DNA from: Smittia aterrima
Lineage: Eukaryota > Arthropoda > Insecta > Diptera > Chironomidae
Assembly: GCA_033063855.1 (NCBI GenBank)
Contig: CP093831.1
Location: 434,001 to 498,000, forward strand
Direction of reading: 5' to 3'
DNA length: 64,000 nt
In this document: one piece after another, positions 1-11,890 of the stretch
How the letters are laid out: each line of letters begins with the position of its first letter
Position numbering within the stretch: position 1 is the stretch's first letter
Position numbers and translations under genes: made by a program
The notes under the pieces: model-generated
Databases searched by the model: none
The model's input: the letters and a program-made list of their open reading frames with translations, nothing else
Told to the model about the DNA's origin: nothing

Positions 1-1848
1 GATTACGCGGAATGCTAATGCATTGAGTTTGTGATAACGACACAGTGTTTTCATTCATTTTTCCGTGAATTACAACGGCTTGTTAACAGTTCTTCTTTTT
101 TTTTCTATCTCTGCAGAGCTACATACAAAACATATGCAAATAAATAATCGGCTGAAATTAGCGACATTAGGATAAGTGATTCCGCAAACAAATAACAGCG
201 TAGAGCGTAGTTCATTGTAACCCTGAATCCGCTTTTCCCTTTTCATTTGCCTCCTTCCCTATCGAATCGCTTTCATGTGCAGTCGAACGAAAGAGAGGAA
301 AAGGCTTCAAACATTCCATAAATACACATAATGAGCACCGTTATGACGAAATTGAACTTGGGGCTAATCGCTTTGCACAGCACAAACAGCACGAAGTCCC
401 CGAAAGCTGACTAAATATTTATGATAATTTTCATAGCGACTGCTTAGTTTGAAATTCTTTTGCTGGTGACAATTGGCATTCATTCTTTAACTAGGGACTT
501 TACCTTGTGACATTATCAGTAATCATAGCAAAAATTGATTGGATCATATTAGTGAATTTCGAAAAAGAAAATGAAAAATTTAGACTTTATACTTCTACAG
601 CTCTCCCTTTGTTTTCTAACCATCCTTTGAATGATTCATTATCGTCTTCGATTCGCTTCTTCAGCCCTGAGTAAAAATATAAAAAAAAGTCTTCGAGCAA
701 TTTTTCGGGCGCGATTACGTCATCGTCCCATACAATTTTCTAAGACTTTCCCGTCTTCACAGAGGAATTCATATGTAACTGTGTGGGTTCTTGAGCCTCG
801 TTAAGTCATGTAATTGGACGATTATTTAATTTTTAAGTGGAATTGCGACATCCGAGGATGGAGGCTCAATTTACTAAGTTCCTCGAAGCAACCGAGCGTT
901 GCTAACGGACAAAGGAGTCAATTTTATGATATGGCTCGTGTTTCAAATCAGCAAAGTCTCATCACACTTTTAACCCTACGCCTGCTTATCAGCTTAGTTA
1001 ATGCGTGAACATATCCAACACACTCTTAGACCGCTAACGTAATCATGATGATGTACTGTTCTGCTCAGGACAAGATTTCTGCTCAACATCAAGTATCTGA
1101 GATCATCATCGAGTTTAAAAGTATAATGATGATTAATTTTTCTAGTCGTTGGACGAACCCGGCGAAAAATGAGTCAACTCGTCTTTACAATCGATGAAAA
1201 TTCAATTTTCATTCACCAAAAGGGTTATGACAACTTAGTTAATCACTTACAATGCTTTAGAAACACGTCTTATTCATTAGTCACAGTTAAGAACAGCACA
1301 TTTAAACAGATTGGAACTAAACGGGAGTGGCCATTTGCTTTTGAAGAAAGGGCTCGATTCGTAGATGATGTTTCTCCAATCTTATTTAAAATATTGATTC
1401 CTCTGATTTGTAAAGTTCTTGAAACGTTTTATTTGATCACAAAACACTGATGGACCCCGTAATGATGATGTCACTTTCGAACGATCCCCAATTGTGCGCA
1501 ATTTTTCTTTTTCTAATTTTGATCTCAAATCTTACTTCCCGCCACTTATCAACACTTTATCTTTCTTTTGAGAACTATTATTAACAAATTTTACTTACTT
1601 TTGACTTTTTTAAAGACGTATTTCTTGATAATGGCACACTGAAAATGAACTAACGTAATCCGAATCTTCTTTAATCCAACTTAAAAAATTCTCGCGTGTC
1701 GTAGTTTGACACCGCGTGTCGTAGTTTCTGTAGCTCATGACAGTCCCCTCTCATCAAAACAACAAAAAGTTAAAACCCCCATCCGGACAATATTCTATTT
1801 TTCTTCTTTGATATTTAATTCAAAAGATCACCGTGACAAATAATTGTA
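1..1848. other. Intergenic, upstream of RPC5
   Basis: No gene is supported here. Open frames exist (for example 1169-1450, 93 codons) but show no recognisable motif, low complexity bias or splice context. The only structure noticed is a 15-bp direct repeat at 1693-1707 and 1713-1727 (period 20), about 120-150 bp before the RPC5 start codon. The left end may contain the 5' or 3' flank of a gene outside the window. Confidence 0.5.
1693..1727. repeat. 15-bp direct repeat, two copies
   Basis: The sequence CGCGTGTCGTAGTTT occurs twice with a 20-bp period, in the proximal upstream region of the RPC5 gene. Two identical copies at two helical turns could be a paired transcription-factor site; that is inference only. 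Confidence 0.6.
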
Positions 1849-3466
1849 ATGGACGAGGACGATCCGATTGTTGAAGAAGTAAGAGGAATTCAATTGAATC
1901 TTTAGTAAGTTAGTTTAATTTCTCTTTATTCTAGATTCCAGTATTTCTTTCGAAAAATCTTGCTAAGAATCTCTTCGTGGTTCAGTTTCCAATCAAAAAT
2001 AAAATCTATAACATCGATAAGGCGACCGTAGCTAATTGTTGTGTGAAACCAGTTAGTCAGCAGGTGAGACATCATACCATATAAAACAAATCGTTGTTAT
2101 TAACCTCTTGGATTATTGTTTGTAGATGAAAATTGATTTCAAAGTCGATACAGCTTCAACAAACTACGATGCGTTCAAAGGAAAAATGCTAGCTGAGACA
2201 GCAGATGGTAACAGAGCTGGGTCCAGCAAAACTGATCATCCTTCATTTGAGTCAGGAAGAATGGACAAAGTCAGTTTTGTTAGCTCGGTTGGCGTTGAAA
2301 ATCCTCGTTATGCTTTGGGCATGATGCTAAACAAACAGCTTCACATAGTGCCAGTTAAAACTTTCTATCAAATGAGACAAACGTATTCATATTTTGATAA
2401 AGGCGACAAGAGAACAAAAGCAGAGCAAAAGGCTGAGAATGGATCGGATGAGGAAGTTGAAGACCTTAAGCAAGTTACGGTTAAGTTTGCACGGTCAGGT
2501 GATGCTGAGAAGATAAAGAAGGCTCGAGAGAGATCTTATCATTTCATTTCACATATTGGCGCTGATGAGCCTTGGTGTGAAGCCATGATTTACCCGAAAT
2601 CGGCAACTCAATCTCAGGTTGAGCGAACAAAATTTCCATTGTCTCAACAAACATTAGATGGACACTTCACAAGTATTTCAGCAAATGATTACTTCTCGGC
2701 ACTGATAAGTGACGATGCTACTCTCAATACGGCAATTCCAATGAAAGATGAACCAATGGAAGAAGATAATAAACAGAAAACTACACTTCTTCGAGGTCCA
2801 ATCAGTAAAAAGCAAGTGAAGAAACTTCCACTGCTGGAACAGATCAAAGTGTTTCTTAAAGACGGTGAGATAATGAAATTTTTTTCAATGTGATGTAAAT
2901 TAAACTTTCAATTATTTTCAGCAAAAATCCTTTCGTTTAACAGTTTAAAGACGATGCTATCTGATGGAAAACTTTTGGATGAGGATAATCTTACAACAAA
3001 AATCTTACGAGACTTAACTTTATGTGGCGTGTTGATACACGGCAATTGGACTTTACAGAGCGAGATTCTTTATCCGGCAGGAGTTGTTTCAGTAACGAAT
3101 GGAGTCTCGTCAGAATTAATGTGTCGAGCTCGCGATTATGTCCTTTACAAATTCATGAAACTTCCTGAAAACGAAAGATATTTGACAAAGGATTTAAATA
3201 GACAGAAAATTTCTACAATCACTCAACTGCCATGCGAAGAAACGAAGGAAGTTATGGAATCAATTGCTGTAGTTAGAGTTTGCGGAAAGGATAAATATTG
3301 GGAATTACACAAATCCCGGGACAAGTTATTCGAGAAAGAACACCCTCAAATTGTGCATCGACAAGAAGCGCTCTGGAAGGCTCAAGAAGAAAAATTCCGC
3401 GAAATGGAATTAGAGAAAAGCGAGAAAAGAACGCGAAAGAAATCCGTTCGAGAATCTAAACCATGA
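1849..3466 (+). CDS. Polr3E: RNA polymerase III subunit RPC5 (POLR3E/Sin-like)
   Basis: Four exons: 1849-1878, 1935-2063, 2126-2864, 2922-3466; all splice phases agree and the product is 480 aa. RPC5 is the Pol III-specific subunit that forms the TFIIF-like RPC4/RPC5 heterodimer and acts in initiation and termination of tRNA and 5S genes in the nucleus. Seen: N terminus MDEDDPIVEE followed by an IPVFLSKNLAKNLFVVQFP-like strand, matching the start of animal RPC5; a SGRMDKVSFVSS block; an acidic linker at about residues 110-125; and a C-terminal half with GNWTLQSEILYP, LCRARDYVLYKFM-like and HPQIVHRQEALW-like blocks, as in the RPC5 winged-helix region. The protein ends in a basic tail and lacks the extra C-terminal winged-helix array of the longer vertebrate protein. 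A polyadenylation signal AATAAA lies at 3506-3511. Confidence 0.88.
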
Positions 3467-4077
3467 AACTACCGATTTTGCATTAAATATATTTTAATTA
3501 AACTGAATAAATGAAAAATATTTTAAAAATCAGTAAATTTAAAGTAATTTCTTTCCTTTATGACTTGATGTTGACTTTTCAATATGAAACTATTTCTGGC
3601 TCGACTGCAGAGGTTAATGGAACTAGGTCTTTCTCAGCAGAACTGCAAGTGGTTACCTCCAAAATACTTTATTAGTCAAAAGAATTTAATTTTAATTTAT
3701 ACAATTTTTGATGGTGTCATTGGTCAGCTGTTGATGACGAAGCTAAGAACTTGTCAGTCAGAAGAAGCTTAGGTTTTCCACTAAAACCTTCAAGACTGTG
3801 ATTATTTTTTGACTACTATTACTAGTTATTATTGACCTAATTTACTATTTTAACAACTTGCAAGCCATAAAATTCTTTTTATTGCACCAGGATCAGTTTG
3901 GCCGTTTTTTAGTGGAATATTTATTATATTCATTTACAAAAAACTCAATTGAAAAAAGTGTCGCAATTAACTGTAAAATTTTGTAAATATAATGAACAGC
4001 TGGAAAAAAAAGTGATGACTCCAGCAACAAATGTTTTAAATAGTGCAAATCGCCAAAGTTTAAAATAATAGAGTCCT
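3467..4077. other. Intergenic between RPC5 and tRNA-Ser
   Basis: Holds the RPC5 3' UTR (AATAAA at 3506) and then AT-rich sequence. An open frame at 3584-3772 (62 codons) has no support beyond being open. Nothing else recognised. Confidence 0.5.
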
Positions 4078-4159
4078 GACGAGGTGGCCGAGTGGTTAAG
4101 GCGATAGACTGCTAATCTATTGGGCTTTGCCCGCGTGAGTTCGAATCTCATCCTCGTCG
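4078..4159 (+). tRNA. tRNA-Ser (anticodon GCT, reads AGC/AGU)
   Basis: An 82-nt class II tRNA. The acceptor stem GACGAGG pairs with CCTCGTC (4152-4158), followed by discriminator G at 4159. The D arm begins TGGCCGAGTGG (A box), the anticodon loop reads CT-GCT-AA with GCT at 4111-4113, there is a long variable arm around TGGGCTTTGCCCGCG as expected for tRNA-Ser, and the T arm contains GAGTTCGAATCTC (B box). No intron. A T-rich tract starting at 4160 (TTTTATTTTTTTTT) serves as the Pol III terminator. Confidence 0.97.
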
Positions 4160-4656
4160 TTTTATTTTTTTTTAATTTTAAGTTTAAATAGAAAAGTCAT
4201 GAATTTGTTTTTATCAATTTTATTAGAAATCTGATTGTGTGTAACTAGCATTTTCATCTTTTTCTCTGATAAAACTTTTTTACTTTCTTTTGCTCATCCA
4301 TTTACAATTAAACGTCTGTCTCTCTAAAAGATTTCTCACTATGTCTTAAGTACTGAAACTTGAAGGCGATTTTCGTTTTCTTTTTTTGTTGTCCTTAATT
4401 TCTTCTTTTAACAATTTAAAAAAAACATTTGCGTGGTGATTTTTTTTAAAAAAAAGCTGGCAACTTTTAAAACAATACTTCACTTGAGGGAGAATTTTTT
4501 TGCAAAAGTTTTTTTTTTTGATTTTTCCGGTTAATCAGTGTTTTTTTTTAAAAAAAAGATCATTTAAATTAATCAATAAAATTGCGAAATATTAAACTAA
4601 CTCTTAATCGCCTAGATAACTTTAGAGCTTATCTACTAAGAAACGTTCGTTCACCA
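4160..4656. other. AT-rich spacer between tRNA-Ser and the 3' end of legless
   Basis: Very A/T-rich, with many homopolymer runs. Two self-complementary blocks T8A8 (4440-4455) and T9A8 (4541-4557) occur about 100 bp apart. The legless 3' UTR (minus strand) must lie here, but I could not pick its poly(A) site with confidence. Confidence 0.6.
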
Positions 4657-7600
4657 CTATTTCGGCATGAACGCTTGATTCCCCATGCCCATTTGATTCC
4701 TCTGCTGGTTGTTACTGTTTGTTGCATAGAGCTGCTGTTGAAAATTGTGGAACTGCTGTGCATAATTAGGGTCGTTGCTTGGGAAGTGAGATTGTTGTGG
4801 CTGCTGTTGTTGCTGCTGTCTTAAATGCGGCGCTGGTCCACCCATCATTTGCATTTGTTCGGGGTTGGGAGGACCGCTCATAGGGCTTCCTTTCGGACCA
4901 GCAACAAACATCTGCGGGTTTTGTTGTCCCCCAAACATCATTTGATGATCGCCTATGTTAGGGTTGTTTGAACTGTTAAAATTGTTGTTCATCATACAAG
5001 GGCCTCCACTACCTGGCCCTTGGGGACCAGGAAATCTCATCATATTTCCACCTCCATTGCCGCGCATTCCACTCATCATCATGGGATTTTGATTCATCAT
5101 TGGTGGGCCGTTGCCTGGAACGCCCAACTGATTTACATTGCCGTCTAGAGGGTCCATTACGGAACCCATTCCGCATGCGTTTTGATTAGGAAAGTATGGC
5201 ATATTCTGTTGACCTCCTTTGTTCATCTCGTCCATTCCCATTGGATTCGTATAACGCTGAAGAAAATCTATCCTGGGAGGACCTCGAGGCGCGTTAGAGT
5301 TATTCATTTGTGGACGGGCTGGCAAGTATTGAATTGTGTTTGGAGCGTTGGGTTTAACTTGAATATTTGTACCATTGTATCCCATCGGCCGAGCCATTCT
5401 CATGTTTGGAATTGGTCCAGGGAAGCCCATTTGAGGACCACCAATTTTCGGAGACATCGAGCGAGGTCCTCCGTATTGATTTGGCATCATTCCGCCAAAA
5501 TCCATTTGTCCTGCAGGGCCCATCTGACCTTCCATTCCCATTTGGCCCATTTCATTTATCATGCCGTTATTATTAAATCCTCCCATCATCGGTTGGCCGT
5601 TCATTGAACTGGGCACACCGGACGTCGACAGCTGCTGTGACATTTGCGCTAGTGATGAGATTGGATCAAAATGTGATGATGGTTTTGGGTTAGTCATAGT
5701 TGCATTACTGTTTGGATTCAAGGGCAGATCTGGTCGTCCACTGCATGGCGCAAACTGAGGCCCATTGTTTCCCATCTAAAACAAGAATAAAATATATTTA
5801 GTAATCCGTTTAAGATTGTGGAATTGTATAATTTACATCTCCTGATTTCTGATCCATAAAATTTGCCATTTTGTTGTTCTGCTGCATATTAGGACCGAAA
5901 GGCATGTTTGGTGTGTCAGATGGAAATTGCATATTATTTTCATTCGCCTGCTGTTGGTTGTTCGAATGGTGATGCGGTGGAAACTGCCCTAAATCATTGC
6001 CCATCATTGAGGTTGATCGCTGAAGATTATTTTGAGGACTCGGGCCTGAAGAATTTATTCGGTTCTTGTCGCCTTAAAGTGAAGAGTTTTAAATAAGTTC
6101 GGCTTAAACTATTTCAGCAGAAGATTGAAAGTTACCTGATATGGATGATCCACCGGGAGTGTGAGGACTCGAAGGAATTGGAAAGTTATTCAGATGAGGA
6201 TTGCCTGCTGACGATGTTGGCGTCTTTTGACCAGGAAGTCGATTATCGAGATTAAGATTTCCTTGATTCGGACCGCCACTATAGGAATAGAAATTTTATT
6301 TATTACTGACCTCAATTAAACAAATTCATCTTACATGTTCGAACATCCATCTTTAATATTTGTGTTCGGTTGCTTTTGTATCGTCAGCTCCTGACTTTCA
6401 AACGTGTTTAAATAAGAGATTTGCTGAGGTGATGGCACGGGCATTAAATTGGGTTCTTTATCTAAGAGAAATATTACGTTAGTATATTGTAAATTAAAGG
6501 AATGTCTGATGAATTAAACTCACTAGGATTGGTGTTCATGTCGAGATCCTTGAGACTCGCACTTGGCGATAAATGCGATGAAATCGGAGTGCTTGGATTG
6601 CTATGATTGATTTGTCGTCCGATTGCTCCAGCCGGTGAGTCTTGCGATGAAGTCGTTGGACTTTGACGTGCGTTCATGTGTTTCATATTCATGTGTTGCT
6701 GATTCATTGATCGAGTCGGATCACCTGCTGCTGGAGAGTTGAGTGTAGAATTGCAACCTCCACGAGGAGACGGCAGTGATAAATTTGAAGTAGGGTTGTT
6801 CGGACTGTTAGGGTTAGGACTTTGCACTGCTATAGGCACAGAAGCTGATCGCGGTGTTTGATGATAGGGCGGAGGAGGTCCTTGCCCTGGTCCTCTCATG
6901 TTAGGCATATTTCTCATTGCATTAGGAGGCATTTGTCGTCCCATTGGATCCGAATTCATATCCATAGGCCCCATTCCCATAAGTCCCTTTCGTTTGCTTT
7001 CGTCGTAATGCTGTTGTTGAAGTTTATTCCATTCCATGTGCGCTTGCATGTTACCAGGTCCTGGTGGTCCTCCCATCATATTCGGAGGCATTATTTTCTG
7101 TCCCATCATCATATTATTCATGTTTCCAGGACCCATGTTATTCATCCCCATATTATTGCCTTGCATATGTGGCGGCATGTTCATCATTCCGCCACCAGAG
7201 CCCATTTGCATGTTACCGCTGTTCATTGGACCACTGCAAGGCCCCATAGAATTTCCCATCATTTCTTCATTCATTGAGTTCGGATTCATTCCTCCAGGTA
7301 CCATAGGTCGCATCATATTTCCGCGAGGACCAGAAGCTGAACCCATTCCCATTGGAAAATTTGGTCGCATAGGTGTATTCATTGGATTCATTTGACCTTG
7401 TGGTGTATTTCCACCGCCTTGCATCATTCCTCCTCCTTGCATCATTTGATTAGGACCCATTGGGTTCATTTTCGCACACGAGCCAGGAACACCTTGTGGT
7501 GAATCTTGTTCGTTCATCTGACAATCTGGATTAAGCGATTGAGGTTCCTGCTTAAACATTTGTTTTAACTCTTGAAGATGTGCCAACTTTATCGCTCGTT

Positions 7601-9176
7601 GATGTCTCTGTTGAGGCGTGAGATCCTCGTCGGGCACTTTAACACCTTGAAGTGAAGGAATACTTGGACTCGTTGGATTCATGCACATAGGGCTGTGTTG
7701 TGAGCCAAGTTGATCATTTACGAGGCTATCGATTGGATCGTTGAGAAGAGGATCTAGCGAAGAAGGTCCATTATTTCCCAGTGGATCCATGTTCATTTGT
7801 TGCTGATTTCCTTGCCACATGCCTTCAGGATTATTCATATCACAACTTGGAGGGAAGCCGCCTTGCATTCCCATTTGATTATTCATTGGGCCATTTACTG
7901 GCTGCTGCTGGTGTTGCTGTTGATGGGAATTCATTTGATTGTTCTTCATGAAATTAAAGTTTTGTTGTTGATTCATCGGCATCATGCGCGGTTTCTTGCT
8001 GTTGTTCATATTGGTATTCATGTTGGAATGAAACCATTCTTTTCGATGGAACTGGTCTACTTTCAGTGGGAATTTCTAAAATATCACGGTTCAGTCAATC
8101 AATAAATTTTATGAAAAAAAGTTATTTTACCTGAAGAAATTTTTTCGTTTCCGGTTGTGCGCAGTGGTACGCAATGATCGTTGGGAATTGCTGGCCACGA
8201 ACAGCTTCAGCGCCTTTATTCGCAAGCGTTGTTGAAAAAACGAATATCTGACTTTGTTGCTGCATGTACTGAAAGAAAAAAATAGTCTCGGTCAGTTAAG
8301 AGATAAGAGTGAGATCAATCATCGTCACATACGTCCATGCTATTCGATTGCTTATTCACAACATTTGATGGCAACGGTTGGATCCGTTCAGGTGAGTTTT
8401 GTGCCATAAGCGAGCGATTAGGCCCAGATGCATTATTTCCGGGATTATTCGCGCCGCCGAAATTGCTATTATTCAGACTACTATCGACACCAGCTAGCGG
8501 ATCTGTCGCTTGATCTTCGCTTTTGATATGCATGCCATGTTTGTTGTTAGAGTTTGAATTATTTCCACTGCTCGATGCATTTAAATTGTCGCTATTTAGC
8601 ACTGAAATTTAGAAATCAACGTGTTATTGTCGTAAAACTTATAGACAATCGAAGTAACATACGTTCTTCTGTAATACTGTTATCATTTGCAGAGTCTTTA
8701 TCGTCTGGCAGCAGGGGATTCCCCGATGAATTGCTGTTCTTGTTATCGTTAGTGTCGTTATTATTATTGCTATCGTTGCTGTTTACATTGCCGGAGCCTG
8801 ATGCTACATTTGCTGACGATGAGGATGATGAGGATGCCAAAGGTTCCTTCTTGATGATGTTTGTAGGTGGTGATCCCTCTTCATGTTTTATTGATGTGAC
8901 TACAATTTGTTCCGATGAATCTAAAAGAAATAAATGAATTTCGTGGTCAAGCTGCACGACTCAAAACAACTCACTTTGCTCAATTATTTCTTCCTTAATA
9001 CCGCTTTTGTTTGTGTTGCTACTGTTTTTGCTCGCCTTCGATGCACTCGGCGATGACGAGGTCGCGTTTGAGTTTCCTGTTGACGAATTATTTTTACTGT
9101 TGCTACTTCCGGAACCTGAAGCTCCTGACGATCCACCACCGCCTGCAGATTGCTTTTCTTTCTTATCTTTGATCAT
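4657..9176 (-). CDS. lgs: Legless / BCL9 Wnt co-activator adaptor
   Basis: Nine exons on the minus strand: 9176-8975, 8920-8663, 8601-8333, 8268-8131, 8075-6524, 6461-6335, 6278-6136, 6072-5837, 5775-4657; phases agree throughout and give 1347 aa, close to the fly protein. Legless/BCL9 links Armadillo (beta-catenin) to Pygopus in the nuclear Wnt enhanceosome. HD1 (Pygo PHD-binding) is encoded almost alone by exon 8268-8131 (residues about 244-289; reads IFVFSTTLANKGAEAV, then PTIIAYHCAQPETKKFL). HD2 (Armadillo-binding helix) is at about residues 438-463 (DEDLTPQQRHQRAIKLAHLQ). HD3 is in exon 6461-6335 (NLMPVPSPQQISYLNTFESQ). The rest is low-complexity M/N/P/G/Q sequence, with a Ser/Gly/Asn-rich N terminus and a polyQ stretch near the C terminus. 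Long open frames on the opposite strand are shadows of this biased composition. The start is the first ATG after the upstream stop; an upstream noncoding exon is possible. Confidence 0.95.
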
Positions 9177-10579
9177 TATTTACACACTTGTAGACCATTT
9201 ATTCATGAAACTCCTTCACTCTCTCGAAAATTAAAGCTTCCTACTTTACTTTCAAATTGTTTTTTTTTACATCATTCCAAGTGTCTCAGGGGTCTTCACA
9301 CACCACATATTTTTCAATACAATTAATGTTTCTTTATCTTTTCACAACGAAACAAGCCGATTAAACAAGCGGCTGCACTGGAATCTCATTTAATCTCTCA
9401 CTCCGTAGCATCGATGCGCGCAAATTGCTTCTGGAAACAACAGAGAGGAGCGTGAAATGAAAATTAAAACCAAATTTAATTATAAATATCTATCAATTCA
9501 ACGGGGAACGAAGACGAACGCGGCCAACAAATTCACTTTTTTCTCTCTTCATTTGGAAAGATAAAAATAGAAGGAAAAAAATATTTATTTTCACGTATAT
9601 TTGATTGCTTTTCCTTGATTTCGCTTGCAATTTTAATGGTCTCTAATGGCTTCATTCTTCGTGCGCTGTTGTTTGCATTCGAAAGGTTCGCATTTTTGCG
9701 GTTTGAATACTTTGAATACCTTCCGATAGTGTCGAAATTAAAAAATTGTTATGTTTGCTTTTTCTTACACTTTTGCTGCTTTAGATTTGGTTTGAGTCCA
9801 TATTTTTATTTTTATTCCAACTCCGCTTTTCATAAACAATTTTCACAACTTTTCTGTGAATATGAAACAAAATGATAAGTTGTAAACAATAAAATAACAC
9901 TTATTTAAACTAGAAAATCTTTTAAAACGACTTTGTTTGCTCTGAATTTGTTAATTTTGTGTTAATTTCGCGTACATATTTTTCGAGCGTAGCTTCGACT
10001 CTCGTCGCGTAGTTTTTAGAAAGGGGATTCTAGCTGAACGAAGTCGATTGCAGTATCATCAGTATCACTATTTATAACCAAATTGAAATATATAAAATAA
10101 GTTAAAACAATCATTTCCTGTTTTTTAAAATAATTTTACTTTTCTTAGTCTAAATGCTTTGAGAGGATATTGAAATTGAATATATTAACAAATAAGTTTT
10201 TCTTTCTAGTCCATTTAGATGTAATTTTATATGTTCGAAGAAGTTATTCTCATAAAATTCAAAACGCCGGATATTTTTTAATTCATTTACATCTTGTTGT
10301 AATAAAAAATTGTAATAAAATAATTGCAAAAAATAAATAAAATATTTTGTAATCACATTAAGTTTTGGTTGATACGCAATTTTCACAGCAATTGTGAGAT
10401 TTCATAAATATTATCATTTAGCCAAAATCCCCTGGTTTTTTCTACTGAACATTGCCCTAATGGACTAAAACTGTGCAAAGAACATTTAGCCAACTTTGAA
10501 ATTTCTGTTCGACGTTATACCGAATCTCCGTTTGAAATTATAAAACCGTTAAATAAGTTCAAGAAAAATAAACATTAAA
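9177..10579. other. Intergenic: divergent upstream regions of legless and bHLH copy A
   Basis: AT-rich sequence with no supported gene. It should contain the legless promoter and 5' UTR (minus strand) and distal regulatory DNA of the bHLH gene on the right. Short open frames at 9615-9875 (+) and 10150-10386 (-) are K/F/Y/I-rich and look like chance. No repeat or RNA gene recognised. Confidence 0.5.
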
Positions 10580-11890
10580 GGGCGGAGTTATGCTCGATGT
10601 TGATGTTGCAATGAATGTTCTGCAATGGCTGTATGAAGAAAACTTCCTGTTTAATCATGCTCAGAATAAAATCCTACTCATTTCCAATTGAGATTTTCTG
10701 TTGTCCGGAAGTGAAAATTGTTTTGTGAAAATTCTGTAAAAAATTAAAGTTTTTTGAAAAATGGAAAAATTAAATCGAAGTCAGTTGCCGGACTCCTCGT
10801 CATCACCTCCGTTGGGTGGAATATTTCATAACTTCGACGATGAGGCAATGTCAGACTTGCCGTCTTGCATTTATGCCAATGTCCACCATCATCATCAACT
10901 TAATACGAATCAGATCGCTCTCAATACTCTTGGAATGACTTCAAATGGAAATCAAGCGTCATCGGGAAACAGCAACTTGAGAATGAATCCAAACAACTTT
11001 AAGCTACATCAACATTTCTTACAACACGCTGGAGAAATTTCCGACGCTCCCGCGACTTCAACATCATCAAGTTCATCCTTAAACAATTTTGGCGGTCCTA
11101 TAAAAAATAGTCGACAGCACAGCGCTGTTCGCGAAAGAAAGAGAACAATGAGGTCAGCACCAAATGGGTATTTATTAGTAAACTTTTAAGATTGAGAACA
11201 TTCCCTAAACAAATTTTTTTGACAGCTCAATCAACTCAGCTTTTGATGAGCTTCGAGTTCATGTTCCGACTTTTCCATATGAGAAGCGATTAAGTAAAAT
11301 CGATACATTGAGACTCGCCATCGCTTATATTGCGTTATTGAGAGAAGTTCTAGAAGCCGATTACGATCCTTTGACTTATGTTGAAAAATGTTTGCGAGGT
11401 GAAATAAAAGCAGATCGTGCAAGTTGGAATACTAGCGGTAAGAAATTAAATTTGAAAATTTGCAAAATTTCTTTTACTAAAATCCAAAATCTTTTAACAG
11501 ATTTAACCGCTCGCTTGTCTTGGATCAATTGGGAAAACTTGGGAGTTCATCCTGGTCGACGAACGTTATTGACAACTCTCGCTCTTGGAGCAGATTCGTC
11601 TCATCTTATGGGACCTCATATTTAAAAACTTTCTGAAAACTTAAGAAATGTGCAATAAAAATTTGATGATGTGAAAACTTGTTATTTTTCTACCGACGAT
11701 TGTTACAAAGTTTTTAAATCTGATTTCAAGAAAAAAAATTGTGCACGTTTGAATGGGCATAACCAACAAGACGAACGCCAATCACGTGTCGATCCTTCAA
11801 AGCGGAAAATTGAAATCAATTGAGGGGAAACTGTTTGTCGGCTTCAATCGTAACCTTTCATTAAGGATCACCAAATTAGCATCCTCAGTT
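10580..11890 (+). repeat. Inverted duplication, left arm (promoter, bHLH copy A, start of tail)
   Basis: Pairs in inverted orientation with 12865-14182. The outer boundary is sharp: the first shared sequence is GGGCGGAGTTATGCTCGATG at 10580 on this strand, with its complement ending at 14182. The roughly 180 bp upstream of the ATG and all of exon 1 are nearly identical between arms. Similarity falls in exon 3 and the tail. Note that 11740-12387 also has a separate inverted copy at 15700-16353. Confidence 0.9.
10761..11625 (+). CDS. Fer2: 48-related bHLH transcription factor, copy A (most likely Fer2)
   Basis: Three exons: 10761-11152, 11226-11437, 11501-11625; 242 aa. The bHLH domain spans the first intron: basic region at about 116-130 ([11 protein letters not shown]), then [11 protein letters not shown] (helix 1), the loop [13 protein letters not shown] and helix 2 [14 protein letters not shown]. 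The FPYEKRLSK loop is typical of the PTF1A/48-related family. The long conserved C terminus ([16 protein letters not shown], then [18 protein letters not shown]) points to Fer2 rather than Fer1 or Fer3, from family memory and not from a search. The N terminus is Ser/Asn/His-rich. Fly Fer2 acts in development and upkeep of clock and dopaminergic neurons. The first intron donor is GTCAGC, shared with copy B. Poly(A) signal AATAAA at 11654-11659. A near-identical inverted copy lies at 13150-14006. Confidence 0.82.

Noticed and set aside
1169..1450. 93-codon plus-strand open frame before RPC5
   Set aside because: No motif, no splice context and no bias towards coding; it fits chance in AT-rich DNA.
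3945..4151. Minus-strand open frame over the tRNA gene
   Set aside because: It is the antisense reading of a clear tRNA-Ser and its flank.
6858..7395. Long plus-strand open frames rich in His, Ile, Pro and Gly
   Set aside because: They are shadows of the low-complexity Met/Asn/Gly/Pro exon of legless on the other strand.
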